Source: Streptomyces sp. RPA4-2 (GTDB taxonomy: Bacteria; Actinomycetota; Actinomycetes; Streptomycetales; Streptomycetaceae). Taken from it: a stretch of 64,000 nt of DNA. The notes under the pieces are model-generated. The model saw nothing but the letters and a program-made list of their open reading frames with translations. It did not search any database and was not told the DNA's origin. Numbering within the stretch: position 1 is the stretch's first letter; the number at the start of each line of letters is the position of its first letter. The DNA is taken from contig NZ_CP050975.2 of NCBI RefSeq assembly GCF_012273515.2, positions 4,526,001 to 4,590,000 on the forward strand, in the 5' to 3' direction. A program made the translations under genes and the position numbers. Below, piece by piece: positions 33,435 to 42,056 of the stretch.

Positions 33435-33489
33435 CCTCGAAAGCGAGTGTGGCGCAAGTCACCGAGGGTTCAAATCCCTCCGCTACCGC
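33435..33489 (+). repeat. attR core (55-bp direct repeat, right copy)
   Basis: Exact copy of 21056-21110: the 3' 54 nt of tRNA-Ser(CGA) plus one base. No 5' half of a tRNA is present here, so this side is a fragment. Confidence 0.95.
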
Positions 33490-33495
33490 TTGATG

Positions 33496-33521
33496 AGGGC
33501 CCCGTCGAAAGACGGGGCCCT
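33496..33521 (+). terminator. displaced native terminator of tRNA-Ser
   Basis: AGGGCCCCGTC-GAAA-GACGGGGCCCT followed by TTTGTG, 6 nt after attR. In an empty chromosome it would follow the tRNA directly. The following stretch 33522-33836 holds no gene that I can support. Confidence 0.85.
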
Positions 33522-33836
33522 TTGTGCGTATCCCGCCACTGGGGGCCGGGGGAAGCGACGTGCGGGACACGCCGCCGCCCCGGCGGGGGCGGGCCTCAAG
33601 TCCGCGCCGCGGGTTCGGAGGAATCCCGTGGCGTGGACCCCGCAGTGAGGTCCGTCCCCGGCCCTGCGGGCTCCCGACCGCCGGACTCGGCTCCATCCTG
33701 CGCCTGGGCGGCCGTGTACGGGACCGGCAAAAGGCCCCGGTCAGCAGGCCGTTGGTCCATAAAAAGGGCGTGAAGGTTACACTCGCCGCCGGCAACAGGG
33801 GGCCCACCGGGCGCAGCAGTCACAGGGGAGGCCGCG

Positions 33837-34016
33837 ATGGCGGTGAATTCGAAGAAGATCGCCGTCTATGTGCTCGTGGTCTTCGCGCTGTACGTGATCA
33901 TCACGGATCCGGCGAAGGCGGCCGACTACGTCCAGATAGGGTTTGAGGGCATTTCGACCGCCGCTCGGTCCGTCGGCGACTTCATGACGTGGATCGCCGA
34001 CGGAGCCAAGAACTGA
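33837..34016 (+). CDS. small single-span membrane protein (59 aa)
   Basis: MAVNSKKIAVYVLVVFALYVIITDPAKAADYVQIGFEGISTAARSVGDFMTWIADGAKN in part: a membrane segment at residues 8-23 followed by an amphipathic C-terminal region. GGGGAGG lies 7-13 nt upstream of ATG 33837. Conserved-looking in streptomycetes at this place before the Dabb gene; function unknown. Confidence 0.75.
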   Translation: MAVNSKKIAVYVLVVFALYVIITDPAKAADYVQIGFEGISTAARSVGDFMTWIADGAKN

Positions 34017-34050
34017 GCGGAGACCCGCGCCGCACCACCAGGGAGTGCCC

Positions 34051-34344
34051 GTGATCCGCCATCTGGTCCTCTTCAAGCTCAACGAGGGCGTCGAGCGCGA
34101 CGACCCGCGGGTCGTCGAGGGCGTGGCCGCCTTCCGCGCGCTCGGCGACCTGATCCCCGATCTGCGGTTCTGGGAATGCGACTGGAACATCACCGACCGG
34201 CCCATCGCGTACGACTTCGCGATCAACTCCGCGGTCGACGACGCGGACGCCCTGCAGCGGTACTTGGAGCATCCGGCGCATCAGGCGGGCGTCGCGCTGT
34301 GGCGCGAGTTCGCGACCTGGGTGATCGCCGACTACCCGTTCTGA
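34051..34344 (+). CDS. Dabb (stress-responsive A/B barrel) family protein
   Basis: 97 residues. VIRHLVLFKLNEGVE is the Dabb N-terminal beta strand with the conserved His; LIPDLRFWECDWNI and YDFAINSAVDDADALQRYLEHPAHQ complete the ferredoxin-like barrel. GTG 34051 is chosen because AGGGAG lies 6 nt upstream; GTG 34045 is also possible. Biochemical role unknown. Followed by a terminator. Confidence 0.9.
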   Translation: MIRHLVLFKLNEGVERDDPRVVEGVAAFRALGDLIPDLRFWECDWNITDRPIAYDFAINSAVDDADALQRYLEHPAHQAGVALWREFATWVIADYPF

Positions 34345-34359
34345 GCCACGCGCCCCGGA

Positions 34360-34385
34360 GCCCCCCGCCACGACCGGCGGGGGGC
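34360..34385 (+). terminator. rho-independent terminator after Dabb gene
   Basis: GCCCCCCGCC-ACGACC-GGCGGGGGGC, 10-bp stem then TTCTTC. Confidence 0.85.
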
Positions 34386-34488
34386 TTCTTCGCGTCACGG
34401 GCCCCCAACTCTCCACAATTCCCGCTCAACACGGCTTTATGCGGTGCTTGCACACAGTGCACATGTCTTGTGATGCTATGACCGCTTT

Positions 34489-34517
34489 TGACGGATGAGT
34501 TGACGGATCTGACGGAT
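34489..34517. promoter_or_regulatory. three TGACGGAT direct repeats before sigF
   Basis: TGACGGAT at 34489, 34501 and 34510, 20-48 bp upstream of the sigF start. Spacing is 12 and 9 bp. They could be an activator site or leader element; the role is not known. Confidence 0.45.
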
Positions 34518-34536
34518 GATAGAGGTGGAGTTGACC

Positions 34537-35541
34537 GTGCCGGCCAGTACTGCGCCTCAAGCACCGCCCCAGGAACCGACGGCGCCTCTGGAGCGGGCTC
34601 CGCTCCACGAACAGGCGCCTCCCCAGGAGCGGGCACCCCTCCAGGAACAGCCGGCACCTCCCCAGGAGCGGGCCCAGGTCCTGGAACAGCCGTCACCGCT
34701 CGAGGACCGGGCCCCGGAGCAGGAGCGCGCTCCTGAGGAGGAGCAGGCCCCGTTCCCGGCAGCCGCCCCCGAGCGCCGCCGCGGTGCCGACACCCGGGCC
34801 CTCACCCAGGTGCTCTTCGGCCGCCTCAAGACGCTGGAGCCGGGCACCGCGGAGCACGACCGCGTGCGCGGGGCGCTCATCGAGGCGAACCTGCCGCTCG
34901 TCCGCTACGCCGCCGCCCGCTTCCGCAGCCGCAACGAGCCCATGGAGGACGTGGTCCAGGTCGGGACCATCGGCCTCATCAACGCGATCGACCGCTTCGA
35001 CCCGGAGCGGGGTGTGCAGTTCCCGACCTTCGCGATGCCGACGGTCGTCGGCGAGATCAAGCGGTACTTCCGCGACAACGTCCGCACCGTCCACGTACCC
35101 CGTCGGCTGCACGAGCTGTGGGTGCAGGTGAACAGCGCCACCGAGGACCTGACGACGGCCTTCGGGCGCACGCCCACGACCGCCGAGATCGCCGAGCGGC
35201 TGCGCATCACCGAGGAGGAGGTGCTGTCCTGCATCGAGGCCGGGCGCTCGTACCACGCGACCTCCCTGGAGGCGGCCCAGGAGGGCGACGGGCTGCCGGG
35301 ACTGCTCGACCGGCTCGGCTACGAGGACCCCGCGCTCGACGGGGTGGAACACCGCGACCTCGTACGCCACCTGCTCGTGCAACTGCCCGAACGCGAACAG
35401 CGGATCCTTCTGCTGCGCTACTACAGCAATCTGACGCAGTCACAGATCAGCGCCGAGCTGGGTGTTTCCCAGATGCATGTGTCAAGGCTCCTCGCCCGCA
35501 GCTTCGCCCGACTTCGATCCGCAAACAGGATCGAGGCGTAA
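34537..35541 (+). CDS. sigF: RNA polymerase sigma factor SigF (SigB family)
   Basis: 334 residues from GTG 34537 (GGTGGAG 7 nt upstream; [11 protein letters not shown]). Residues about 20-85 are Pro/Gln/Glu repeats ([15 protein letters not shown]), longer than I recall for S. coelicolor SigF. Region 2: [63 protein letters not shown]; region 3: [30 protein letters not shown]; region 4: [39 protein letters not shown]. SigF drives late spore maturation. Next to sigN, as in S. coelicolor. Confidence 0.92.
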   Translation: MPASTAPQAPPQEPTAPLERAPLHEQAPPQERAPLQEQPAPPQERAQVLEQPSPLEDRAPEQERAPEEEQAPFPAAAPERRRGADTRALTQVLFGRLKTLEPGTAEHDRVRGALIEANLPLVRYAAARFRSRNEPMEDVVQVGTIGLINAIDRFDPERGVQFPTFAMPTVVGEIKRYFRDNVRTVHVPRRLHELWVQVNSATEDLTTAFGRTPTTAEIAERLRITEEEVLSCIEAGRSYHATSLEAAQEGDGLPGLLDRLGYEDPALDGVEHRDLVRHLLVQLPEREQRILLLRYYSNLTQSQISAELGVSQMHVSRLLARSFARLRSANRIEA

Positions 35542-35641
35542 CCGGTAAGAGCGAATCGCTCAGAGGTTCCTTTTCCGGCGGTTCAGCCGTGAAAAGCCGT
35601 CAGACCCCCTTTTTCCAGGGCCTATTCACCCTCTCCATGTC

Positions 35642-35674
35642 GACATGTCACTACAGCGTGTTGCCGACATGTGA
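35642..35674. promoter_or_regulatory. two GACATGT boxes upstream of sigN
   Basis: GACATGTCA (35642-35650) and GACATGTGA (35666-35674), 24 bp apart, lie in the 244-bp gap before sigN. They look like a regulator pair. The octamer GACATGTC also occurs at the PadR locus, perhaps by chance. Confidence 0.4.
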
Positions 35675-35785
35675 CATTCTGCCGGAAGCGCGTTTGCCGC
35701 GGCCTCCCGACCGGTATTCAGGTGGAGGCTGCGTTCCTCCGACGGGAGCGTCCGCCGCGACCGTCCGCGACCCAAAGGGGGTGGC

Positions 35786-36730
35786 ATGTCCGCAGACCAG
35801 GGCAGCTCGAAGGTGCTCACGCTCACGAAGAGCGACTCGGAGCCCGACGCGCTTCACGCAGTCGGCGTCGACGTCGTCGACGTCGTCGATACGGTCGACG
35901 TATCGGCCCTTCCGGCCCCGGACGCCGTCCCGGCCGCTCCGGCCGTCCAGGCCGCTCCGACCTCGGAAGCCATCGACACCCGCACCCTGTCCCGCTCCCT
36001 GTTCCTGCGGCTCGCCGCACTCGGTGAGAACAGCCCGGAGCGCGGCTACGTACGGGACACACTCATCGAGCTGAACCTCCCGCTCGTCCGGTACGCGGCG
36101 GCCCGCTTCCGCTCCCGCAACGAGCCGATGGAGGACATCGTCCAGGTCGGCACCATCGGCCTGATCAAGGCGATCGACCGCTTCGACTGCGAACGCGGGG
36201 TGGAGTTCCCGACGTTCGCGATGCCCACCGTCGTGGGCGAGATCAAGCGCTTCTTCCGCGACACGTCGTGGTCGGTCCGGGTACCGCGCCGCCTCCAGGA
36301 GCTGCGGCTCGCCCTCACCAAGGCCAGCGACGAGCTCTCCCAGAAGCTCGACCGCTCCCCGACGGTCGCCGAACTCGCCTCCGTACTGGGCGTGTCCGAG
36401 GAGGACGTGGTCGACGGCCTGGCCGTGGGCAACGCGTACACGGCGTCCTCGCTGGACTCTCCGGCCCCCGAGGACGACGGCGGCGAGGGCTCCCTCGCGG
36501 ACCGCCTCGGCTACGAGGACACGGCCCTGGAGGGCGTCGAGTACCGCGAGTCGCTGAAGCCGCTGCTCGCCAAGCTCCCGCCCCGCGAGCGCCGCATCAT
36601 CATGCTGCGCTTCTTCGCGAACATGACCCAGTCGCAGATCGGCGAGGAGGTCGGCATCTCCCAGATGCACGTCTCCCGGCTGCTCACCCGGACCCTCGCC
36701 CAGCTGCGCGAAGGACTCATCTCCGACTGA
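35786..36730 (+). CDS. sigN: RNA polymerase sigma factor SigN-like (SigB family)
   Basis: 314 residues. The N-terminus is Val/Asp-repeat ([12 protein letters not shown]). Region 2: [63 protein letters not shown]; region 4: [45 protein letters not shown]. It is about 60% identical to SigF by eye. Gene order (Dabb, sigF, sigN) fits the S. coelicolor SCO4035-SCO4034 region. Assignment to SigN is by synteny and I am less sure of the symbol than the family. Confidence 0.85.
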   Translation: MSADQGSSKVLTLTKSDSEPDALHAVGVDVVDVVDTVDVSALPAPDAVPAAPAVQAAPTSEAIDTRTLSRSLFLRLAALGENSPERGYVRDTLIELNLPLVRYAAARFRSRNEPMEDIVQVGTIGLIKAIDRFDCERGVEFPTFAMPTVVGEIKRFFRDTSWSVRVPRRLQELRLALTKASDELSQKLDRSPTVAELASVLGVSEEDVVDGLAVGNAYTASSLDSPAPEDDGGEGSLADRLGYEDTALEGVEYRESLKPLLAKLPPRERRIIMLRFFANMTQSQIGEEVGISQMHVSRLLTRTLAQLREGLISD

Positions 36731-36797
36731 GGAGCCGGCACGGGAGAACGACCTCCCGAGCCTTCATAATTGACGGCCCGTCAGTCACACTGGCGCG

Positions 36798-37565
36798 ATG
36801 CGTCGAGCGGGTCGAGCGACTTGTGATCCTGGCCGTCGAGGCGCCCTGGTGGGCGCCTCGACGGCTTTGGTGTGTCTGGGCGCCGTGCTGACCGCCTGCG
36901 GGAGCGGCGGGGGCGGCGGCCATGTCGCGGCGGGAGTGCCCGGGGGGTCCGGGAGAGCCGTGGCCCCCACCGGGGACGTCTCCCTGGCCCCCCTGGCCGG
37001 GGAGGGGGCTTCGCACCCCGGGAAGGACCCCCGCGAGGGCACCGGGGCGGCCGGTGACGGGACGGCTCCGGCCGCCGGGAGTCCGGGGCCGCCGGGACCG
37101 TCCACGGGCCTCGCGGGAAAGGGGGCGGGCGGTGGCGCCGGGAACGGCGGACCTCCGCCGCCGTCCTCCGCGGGCGGCGACCCGGGACACGCGCGGGCGA
37201 GTACCGGCGGTACGCCGACGCCTGCCCCGCCGACGCGCTCGGCACCGTCCACGCCGGCGCCCGCCGCCGTCGAGGTGGGCGCACCCGAGCGGGAGGCCAC
37301 CGGTCAGCGCTGGTGCGAGAAGGTGACCCTCTCCTTCCGCAACACCGGTGGCACCGCGGTGAGTTCGGGCACGGTGACCCTCGGGACGCACATCATCGGC
37401 GCGCTCGGGATCGACTGGGCCACGATCGGGTCGACGCGGGACCTGCCCGCGCCGATCGCCCCGGGAGTGGGCACCAGGAAGTCCTGGACGGTGTGCGTCG
37501 ACGCGTGGCGTGTGCCGTGGGGCATGCACATCGAGACGCGGGACGTGTCCGTCCAGTGGAAGTGA
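36798..37565 (+). CDS. lipoprotein with long Gly/Pro linker
   Basis: 255 residues. Signal peptide with lipobox LTAC at residues about 31-34, then about 110 residues of Gly/Pro/Ala-rich linker, then a C-terminal domain (EREATGQRWCEKVTLSFRNTGGTAVSSGTVTLGTHIIGALGIDWATIGSTRDLPAPIAPG) resembling a beta-sandwich with two Cys. It is membrane anchored outside. Function unknown. Confidence 0.78.
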   Translation: MRRAGRATCDPGRRGALVGASTALVCLGAVLTACGSGGGGGHVAAGVPGGSGRAVAPTGDVSLAPLAGEGASHPGKDPREGTGAAGDGTAPAAGSPGPPGPSTGLAGKGAGGGAGNGGPPPPSSAGGDPGHARASTGGTPTPAPPTRSAPSTPAPAAVEVGAPEREATGQRWCEKVTLSFRNTGGTAVSSGTVTLGTHIIGALGIDWATIGSTRDLPAPIAPGVGTRKSWTVCVDAWRVPWGMHIETRDVSVQWK

Positions 37566-37589
37566 CCCGCCGCTACCGGCGGGGCGTGC

Positions 37590-37790
37590 TCACGACAGGG
37601 CGAGCCATGCCACGGCGGCCACGACCGCCACGGCGACGACGATGCCGATGATGAGGCCGATGCGGGGACCCGCGGGGGCGGCCACCTGCTGCTGCTGACG
37701 GGCCTGGGGGCCCTCGTCGACGAAAGCGCGGAACATCTGGGTGCTACCCGCGGGGTCGTAGTTGCCCTCGGGGCCCTGGGTGTTTGCCAT
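37590..37790 (-). CDS. small tail-anchored membrane protein (66 aa)
   Basis: Starts MANTQGPEGNYDPAGSTQMFRAFVDEG, with one membrane segment at the C-terminus (IGLIIGIVVAVAVVAAVAWLAL). The N-terminal part is cytoplasmic. Such FMRAFV-type small proteins are widespread in streptomycetes; function unknown. Convergent with the lipoprotein gene. Confidence 0.8.
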   Translation of the reverse strand: MANTQGPEGNYDPAGSTQMFRAFVDEGPQARQQQQVAAPAGPRIGLIIGIVVAVAVVAAVAWLALS

Positions 37791-37955
37791 GGCCCAGGAC
37801 CCTAGCGAATAGCCGCGGCCCGCCCAAGTGCGGGGCCCCTCCGGGACGCGACCGGGCCTCACAGCGGACTCTCAGTCTGACACCCCTCTCACCAGCAAGT
37901 TTACGTTTGCCAATACGTGCCTTTGCCATGTTTTTATCCCGGCGGGGACCGCTTC

Positions 37956-38000
37956 GTTTGCCTGCGGCAACCAACTGCATTTATGGTTGCCCCAAGCAAC
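37956..38000. promoter_or_regulatory. two MarR-type dyads (TTGCC..GGCAA, GTTGC..GCAAC)
   Basis: GTTTGCC-TGC-GGCAAC (37956-37971) and GTTGC-CCCAA-GCAAC (37986-38000), 30 bp apart centre to centre, lie 17-60 bp before the MarR start. Additional TTTGCC half-sites at about 37907 and 37923. Likely autoregulatory sites for the MarR/efflux operon. Confidence 0.6.
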
Positions 38001-38016
38001 GAATAATGGAGGGGCG

Positions 38017-38526
38017 ATGGCCGAGCGGGCGCAGTACGAGGAGTTGGCTCGTCAGCTCAGTGCCATCGGCGCCGTGAAGAGGGAGCTGGCGCGGATCCTG
38101 CCGCACGACTGCCCGGCGGGTTCCGCCGCCGTGCTGACGCTGCTGGGCCGCCACGGCGACATGCGGATGAGCAAGCTCGCCGAGCTGCTCGCCGTGGACA
38201 TGTCCGTGACCAGCCGCCATGTCGCGCACGTCGCCGACCGGGGCTGGATCGAACGCCTCCCCGACCCGGCCGACAAGCGCTCGCGCATCCTGCGTCTCAC
38301 CGGCGCCGGGCTCGCGCGGCTCGACGAGCTCTCCCAGCGCTCCTCGCAGCTCTTCGCCGACCGGCTCAGCGACTGGTCCGACCAGGAGGTCGGGCTGCTC
38401 AGCAACCTGATGGGCCGGCTGCGCGAGAGCTTCGGCGACTGCCGCGCCACCCAGCGGCCCCCCTGTCCCCCTGAAGTACAGGCAGTTCACGCAACAGAAC
38501 CGACCACCACCCGTACACCCGCGTAA
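38017..38526 (+). CDS. MarR family regulator of adjacent efflux gene
   Basis: 169 residues from ATG 38017, GGAGGGG upstream. Winged helix: SAAVLTLLGRHGDMRMSKLAELLAVDMSVTSRHVAHVADRGWIERLPDPADKRSRILRLTGAG. It ends 28 bp before the MFS gene and will be cotranscribed. It probably represses the pump and itself until a drug binds. C-terminal 30 residues are Pro/Thr-rich. Confidence 0.92.
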   Translation: MAERAQYEELARQLSAIGAVKRELARILPHDCPAGSAAVLTLLGRHGDMRMSKLAELLAVDMSVTSRHVAHVADRGWIERLPDPADKRSRILRLTGAGLARLDELSQRSSQLFADRLSDWSDQEVGLLSNLMGRLRESFGDCRATQRPPCPPEVQAVHATEPTTTRTPA

Positions 38527-38554
38527 GCACACGAAGCACTAGAGAAGGAAGCCC

Positions 38555-41086
38555 ATGGCAACGACCACACCAGCCGGTGTGCGGGCTCACGCCAAGCACG
38601 GAGGTGGGTCCTCCGACGGCGCTCCGATGACACACCGGCAGATCATGGAGGCGCTCTCCGGGCTGCTCCTCGGCATGTTCGTCGCGATCCTGTCGTCGAC
38701 GATCGTCACCAACGCCCTGCCCGAGATCGTCGGCGACCTGGGCGGCGGCCAGTCCGCCTACACCTGGGTCGTCACCGCCGCGCTGCTCTCCATGACCGCG
38801 GCCACGCCCCTGTGGGGCAAGCTCTCCGACCTGTACAGCAAGAAGGCGCTCGTACAGATAGCCCTGATCATCTACGTCCTCGGATCCGCCGCCGCGGGTC
38901 TGTCGCAGAACGCCGGCATGCTGATCGCCTGCCGCGTGGTCCAGGGCATCGGCGTCGGCGGTCTGTCCGCCCTCGCCCAGATCGTCATGGCGGCGATGAT
39001 CTCCCCGCGCGAGCGCGGCCGCTACTCCGGCTACCTCGGCGCGACCTTCGCCGTCGCAACCGTCGGCGGTCCGCTGCTCGGCGGCGTCATCACCGACACC
39101 TCGTGGCTCGGCTGGCGCTGGTGCTTCTACGTCGGTGTGCCGTTCGCGGTCATCGCGCTCATCGTGCTGCAGAAGACCCTGCACCTGCCCGTCGTGAAGC
39201 GGGAAGTCAAGGTGGACTGGGGCGGCGCGTTCTTCATCTCGGCCGCGGTCTCGCTGCTGCTGGTCTGGGTCACCTTCGCCGGTGACAAGTACGACTGGAT
39301 GTCGTGGCAGACCGCCGCGATGGTCGGCGGCGCGATCCTTCTCGGCGCGGTCTTCGTGCTCGTCGAGTCCAAGGCGAGCGAGCCGATCATCCCGCTGCGG
39401 CTGTTCCGCAACCGCACCATCACCCTCTCCTCCCTCGCCTCGCTCTTCGTGGGCGTCGCGATGTTCACCGGCACGGTCTTCTTCAGCCAGTACTTCCAGC
39501 TGGCCCGTGACAAGTCCCCGACCATGTCGGGCGTCATGACCATCCCGATGATCGGCGGCCTGTTCGTCGCCTCCACGGTCTCCGGCCAGGTCATCACCAA
39601 GACCGGCCGGTGGAAGTACTGGCTGGTCAGCGGCGGCGCCCTGATCACCGCGGGCCTGGGTCTGCTGGGCACCATCCGCTACGACACGACCTACTGGCAC
39701 GTCGCGATCTTCATGGCGCTGCTGGGCCTCGGCATCGGTATGACGATGCAGAACCTGGTGCTGTCCACGCAGAACCAGGTGGCGCCGTCCGACCTCGGCT
39801 CCGCCAGCTCCACGGTGACGTTCTTCCGCTCCCTCGGCGGCGCGATCGGCGTCTCCGCGCTGGGCGCGATCATGTCCACCCGGATCACCGACTACGTCAA
39901 GGACGGCCTGGCCGGCCTCGACCCCAAGTACGCGGCCGCGGCGGCCTCTTCCGGCACCGGCACCATCCCGGACATGGACGCCCTGCCCGCCCCGCTGCGC
40001 ACCCTCCTGGAGAGCGCGTACGGCCACGGCATCGCGGACGTCTTCATGATCGCCTCCGTGCTGGCACTGCTCGCCTTCTTCGTCATGCTGTTCATCAAGG
40101 AGGTCCCGCTGCGGACCTCGGGCGCGCTGGCACAGGCGGCCCAGGCCGCGCAGGCCGACGCGGGGGTTCCCGCCGTCGCCGCCGAGCAGGAGGCCCCGGG
40201 CCGGGCCGTCCCCGCGACGAACGCCCTGACGAACACCTCGGCGGACACCGAGCCCGCGCCGGAGGGCACCCAGCGACTCGCCGCCGTCGCCACGGCGACG
40301 AGGGAGAGCGCCCCGGCGCCCGCCGGCGGGATCCCGGTCCGCGGTCACGTCCGCGGCGCCGAGAGCGCGCCGGTGCCGCGGGCCGCGGTCACGCTGATCT
40401 CGCTCGCGGGACGGCAACTGGGCCGGTCGGTCGCACAGGCCGACGGCTCCTACGCGGTGGACGCGCCCGGCACGGGTTCGTACGTCCTGATCGCCTCCGC
40501 CGACGGCTTCCAGCCGCAGGCCTCGACGATCGTCGTGAACGGCGAGCCGGTGGCGTACGACATCCTGCTGAGCGGCACGAGCGGGCTGAGCGGGCTCGTG
40601 CGGGCCGCCATCACCGGGACCCCGGTCAAGGACGCCATGGTCATCGTGACCGATGTGCGCGGCGACGTGCTGGCCACCGGGACCACCGGTGAGCAGGGCG
40701 AGTTCGCCTTCGCCGAGCTGGTGCCCGGACCGGTGACCGTCGCCGTGAACGCGGCGGGACACCGTCCGCAGGCGCTGCCCGTCGAGGTCGGCGGCGCCGG
40801 GGTCACCCGGGTCGAGGTCGAACTCCGCGCCGGCGCCGAGCTCCAGGGTGTCGTCAGGGCGCCCGGCGGCCCGCTGCCGGACGCGCGGGTCACGCTGGTC
40901 GACGCGGCCGGCAACGTGATCGGCACGGCGCGCACCGGCACGGACGGCGCGTACGCCTTCACCGACCTGGACGGCGGCGAGTACACGGTCATCGCGACGG
41001 GCTACCCGCCGGTGGCCACCGCGCTGACCGTCGGCGGTCGCGGTGTCGACGACCACGACATCGAACTCGCCCACCCCGGCGAGTAA
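38555..41086 (+). CDS. DHA2-type MFS efflux pump with three C-terminal Ig-like repeats
   Basis: 843 residues. The first 510 form a 14-segment DHA2 transporter: motif A GKLSDLYSKK, VVQGIGVGGLSALAQIVMAAMISPRERGRYSGYLG, motif C-like ATVGGPLLGGVITD. After a linker, three CarboxypepD_reg/Cna-B-like repeats follow (about 590-670, 672-757, 758-840), each with VTLISLAGRQ.. DGSYAVDAPGTGSYVLIASADGFQP-type blocks. DHA2 pumps export drugs or dyes by proton antiport. The appended repeats are not a usual part of the family and may face the outside. Under MarR control. Confidence 0.9.
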   Translation: MATTTPAGVRAHAKHGGGSSDGAPMTHRQIMEALSGLLLGMFVAILSSTIVTNALPEIVGDLGGGQSAYTWVVTAALLSMTAATPLWGKLSDLYSKKALVQIALIIYVLGSAAAGLSQNAGMLIACRVVQGIGVGGLSALAQIVMAAMISPRERGRYSGYLGATFAVATVGGPLLGGVITDTSWLGWRWCFYVGVPFAVIALIVLQKTLHLPVVKREVKVDWGGAFFISAAVSLLLVWVTFAGDKYDWMSWQTAAMVGGAILLGAVFVLVESKASEPIIPLRLFRNRTITLSSLASLFVGVAMFTGTVFFSQYFQLARDKSPTMSGVMTIPMIGGLFVASTVSGQVITKTGRWKYWLVSGGALITAGLGLLGTIRYDTTYWHVAIFMALLGLGIGMTMQNLVLSTQNQVAPSDLGSASSTVTFFRSLGGAIGVSALGAIMSTRITDYVKDGLAGLDPKYAAAAASSGTGTIPDMDALPAPLRTLLESAYGHGIADVFMIASVLALLAFFVMLFIKEVPLRTSGALAQAAQAAQADAGVPAVAAEQEAPGRAVPATNALTNTSADTEPAPEGTQRLAAVATATRESAPAPAGGIPVRGHVRGAESAPVPRAAVTLISLAGRQLGRSVAQADGSYAVDAPGTGSYVLIASADGFQPQASTIVVNGEPVAYDILLSGTSGLSGLVRAAITGTPVKDAMVIVTDVRGDVLATGTTGEQGEFAFAELVPGPVTVAVNAAGHRPQALPVEVGGAGVTRVEVELRAGAELQGVVRAPGGPLPDARVTLVDAAGNVIGTARTGTDGAYAFTDLDGGEYTVIATGYPPVATALTVGGRGVDDHDIELAHPGE

Positions 41087-41095
41087 CAGGAAACC

Positions 41096-41146
41096 CCGGC
41101 CCGTGGGACGCGCGCTCCGAGCGGAGGCCGTGCTCCCACGGGCCGG
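41096..41146. terminator. 13-bp stem hairpin between MFS and YceI genes
   Basis: CCGGCCCGTGGGA (41096-41108) pairs perfectly with TCCCACGGGCCGG (41134-41146), loop 25 nt. No T-run. May attenuate rather than stop read-through into YceI. Confidence 0.6.
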
Positions 41147-41176
41147 TTCATGTGCAAGACAGGCAGGAGAAACGGG

Positions 41177-41998
41177 ATGGGACTGACCGCACGGATTCGT
41201 ACGCGGGACGGATGGGCCGTGTCGCACGCGGTCGTCACGGTGACCGACATGACCGGGACACAGGTGCTGCGGGCGGAGGCGGACGCCGAGGGCGCCGTCC
41301 GGGACGCCGGTGCGCTGACGCCCGGCGCGTACACCGTGATCGTCACCGCGGTCGGGTACGCGCCCGCCGCCTCCAGCGCGATCGTCACGGCGGGCGGCCG
41401 TGCCGAGGTCGGCACCGTGGTCCTCGCCCGGCAGGGCGGCACCGAGCTGCCGCCGCCCGGCCCGTGGACCGTCGATCCCGCCCACTCCTCGGTGGGGGCC
41501 GTCGCCCAGCACCTGGGCATCTCCAGCGTGCACGGCAGGTTCACCGCCTTCTCGGCCACCATCGAGATCGCCCCGGACGAGGTGGCCAAGTCCCGGGTGG
41601 AGGCGGTGATCCAGGCGGCCTCCATCGACACCGGCAACGCGATGCGTGACGGCCATCTGAGGTCCCCCGACTTCCTGGACGTCGAGACGTACCCGCTGAT
41701 CACCTACCGGTCCACCGGCCTGACCCCGGCCGGCTCCGACCGCTGGACCGTCCACGGCGAGCTCACCCTGCACGGCGTCGTACGCCCGGTGGACCTGGAC
41801 CTCGCCTACCTGGGCACGGGCGCGGACCCGTGGGGCGGCACCCGCGCGGCCTTCCGGGCGACGGCACAACTCCACCGCGAGGACTTCGCGATGAACTACA
41901 ACCAGGTCGTCCAGGCGGGCATCTCCGCGATCGGCACCACGCTGAAGGTGGAGCTGGACGTGCAGGCGGTGCAGGGCGCGGCGTTGCCCCAGATGTGA
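41177..41998 (+). CDS. YceI family protein with N-terminal Ig-like domain
   Basis: 273 residues from ATG 41177 (AGGAGA 8 nt upstream). Residues 1-85 are an Ig-like CarboxypepD_reg domain (VSHAVVTVTDMTGTQVL.. GALTPGAYTVIVTAVGYAPAASS) much like the repeats of the upstream pump. From PPPGPWTVDPAHSSVGAVAQHLGISSVHGRFTAF the YceI lipocalin-like barrel follows. YceI proteins bind isoprenoids or amphipathic lipids. The shared domain and order suggest a functional link with the pump. Confidence 0.88.
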   Translation: MGLTARIRTRDGWAVSHAVVTVTDMTGTQVLRAEADAEGAVRDAGALTPGAYTVIVTAVGYAPAASSAIVTAGGRAEVGTVVLARQGGTELPPPGPWTVDPAHSSVGAVAQHLGISSVHGRFTAFSATIEIAPDEVAKSRVEAVIQAASIDTGNAMRDGHLRSPDFLDVETYPLITYRSTGLTPAGSDRWTVHGELTLHGVVRPVDLDLAYLGTGADPWGGTRAAFRATAQLHREDFAMNYNQVVQAGISAIGTTLKVELDVQAVQGAALPQM

Positions 41999-42056
41999 GG
42001 TGACACCCCCCGCGGCGCCCCGTTCCCGGGCGCGGGACAGCCCTTAGGCTGCCCCC

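Larger units (their letters stand above)
21056..33489. mobile_element. AICE-type integrative and conjugative element in tRNA-Ser(CGA)
   Basis: A 12.4-kb unit bounded by identical 55-bp direct repeats. It encodes an integrase next to attL, an excisionase, Prim-Pol and DUF3631 replication proteins, an FtsK/TraB-like translocase, a spread-type membrane protein and a GntR repressor: the pSAM2-like module set of Actinomycete Integrative and Conjugative Elements, which replicate after excision and move as double-stranded DNA. Base composition is visibly lower in GC at both ends. All core genes are intact by reading, so it could be active. Confidence 0.93.

Noticed and set aside
38399..41875. Very long open frame (over 1,100 codons) antisense to the MFS and YceI genes
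   Set aside because: It mirrors the high-GC third-position pattern of the genes on the other strand, has no domain and low-complexity composition.
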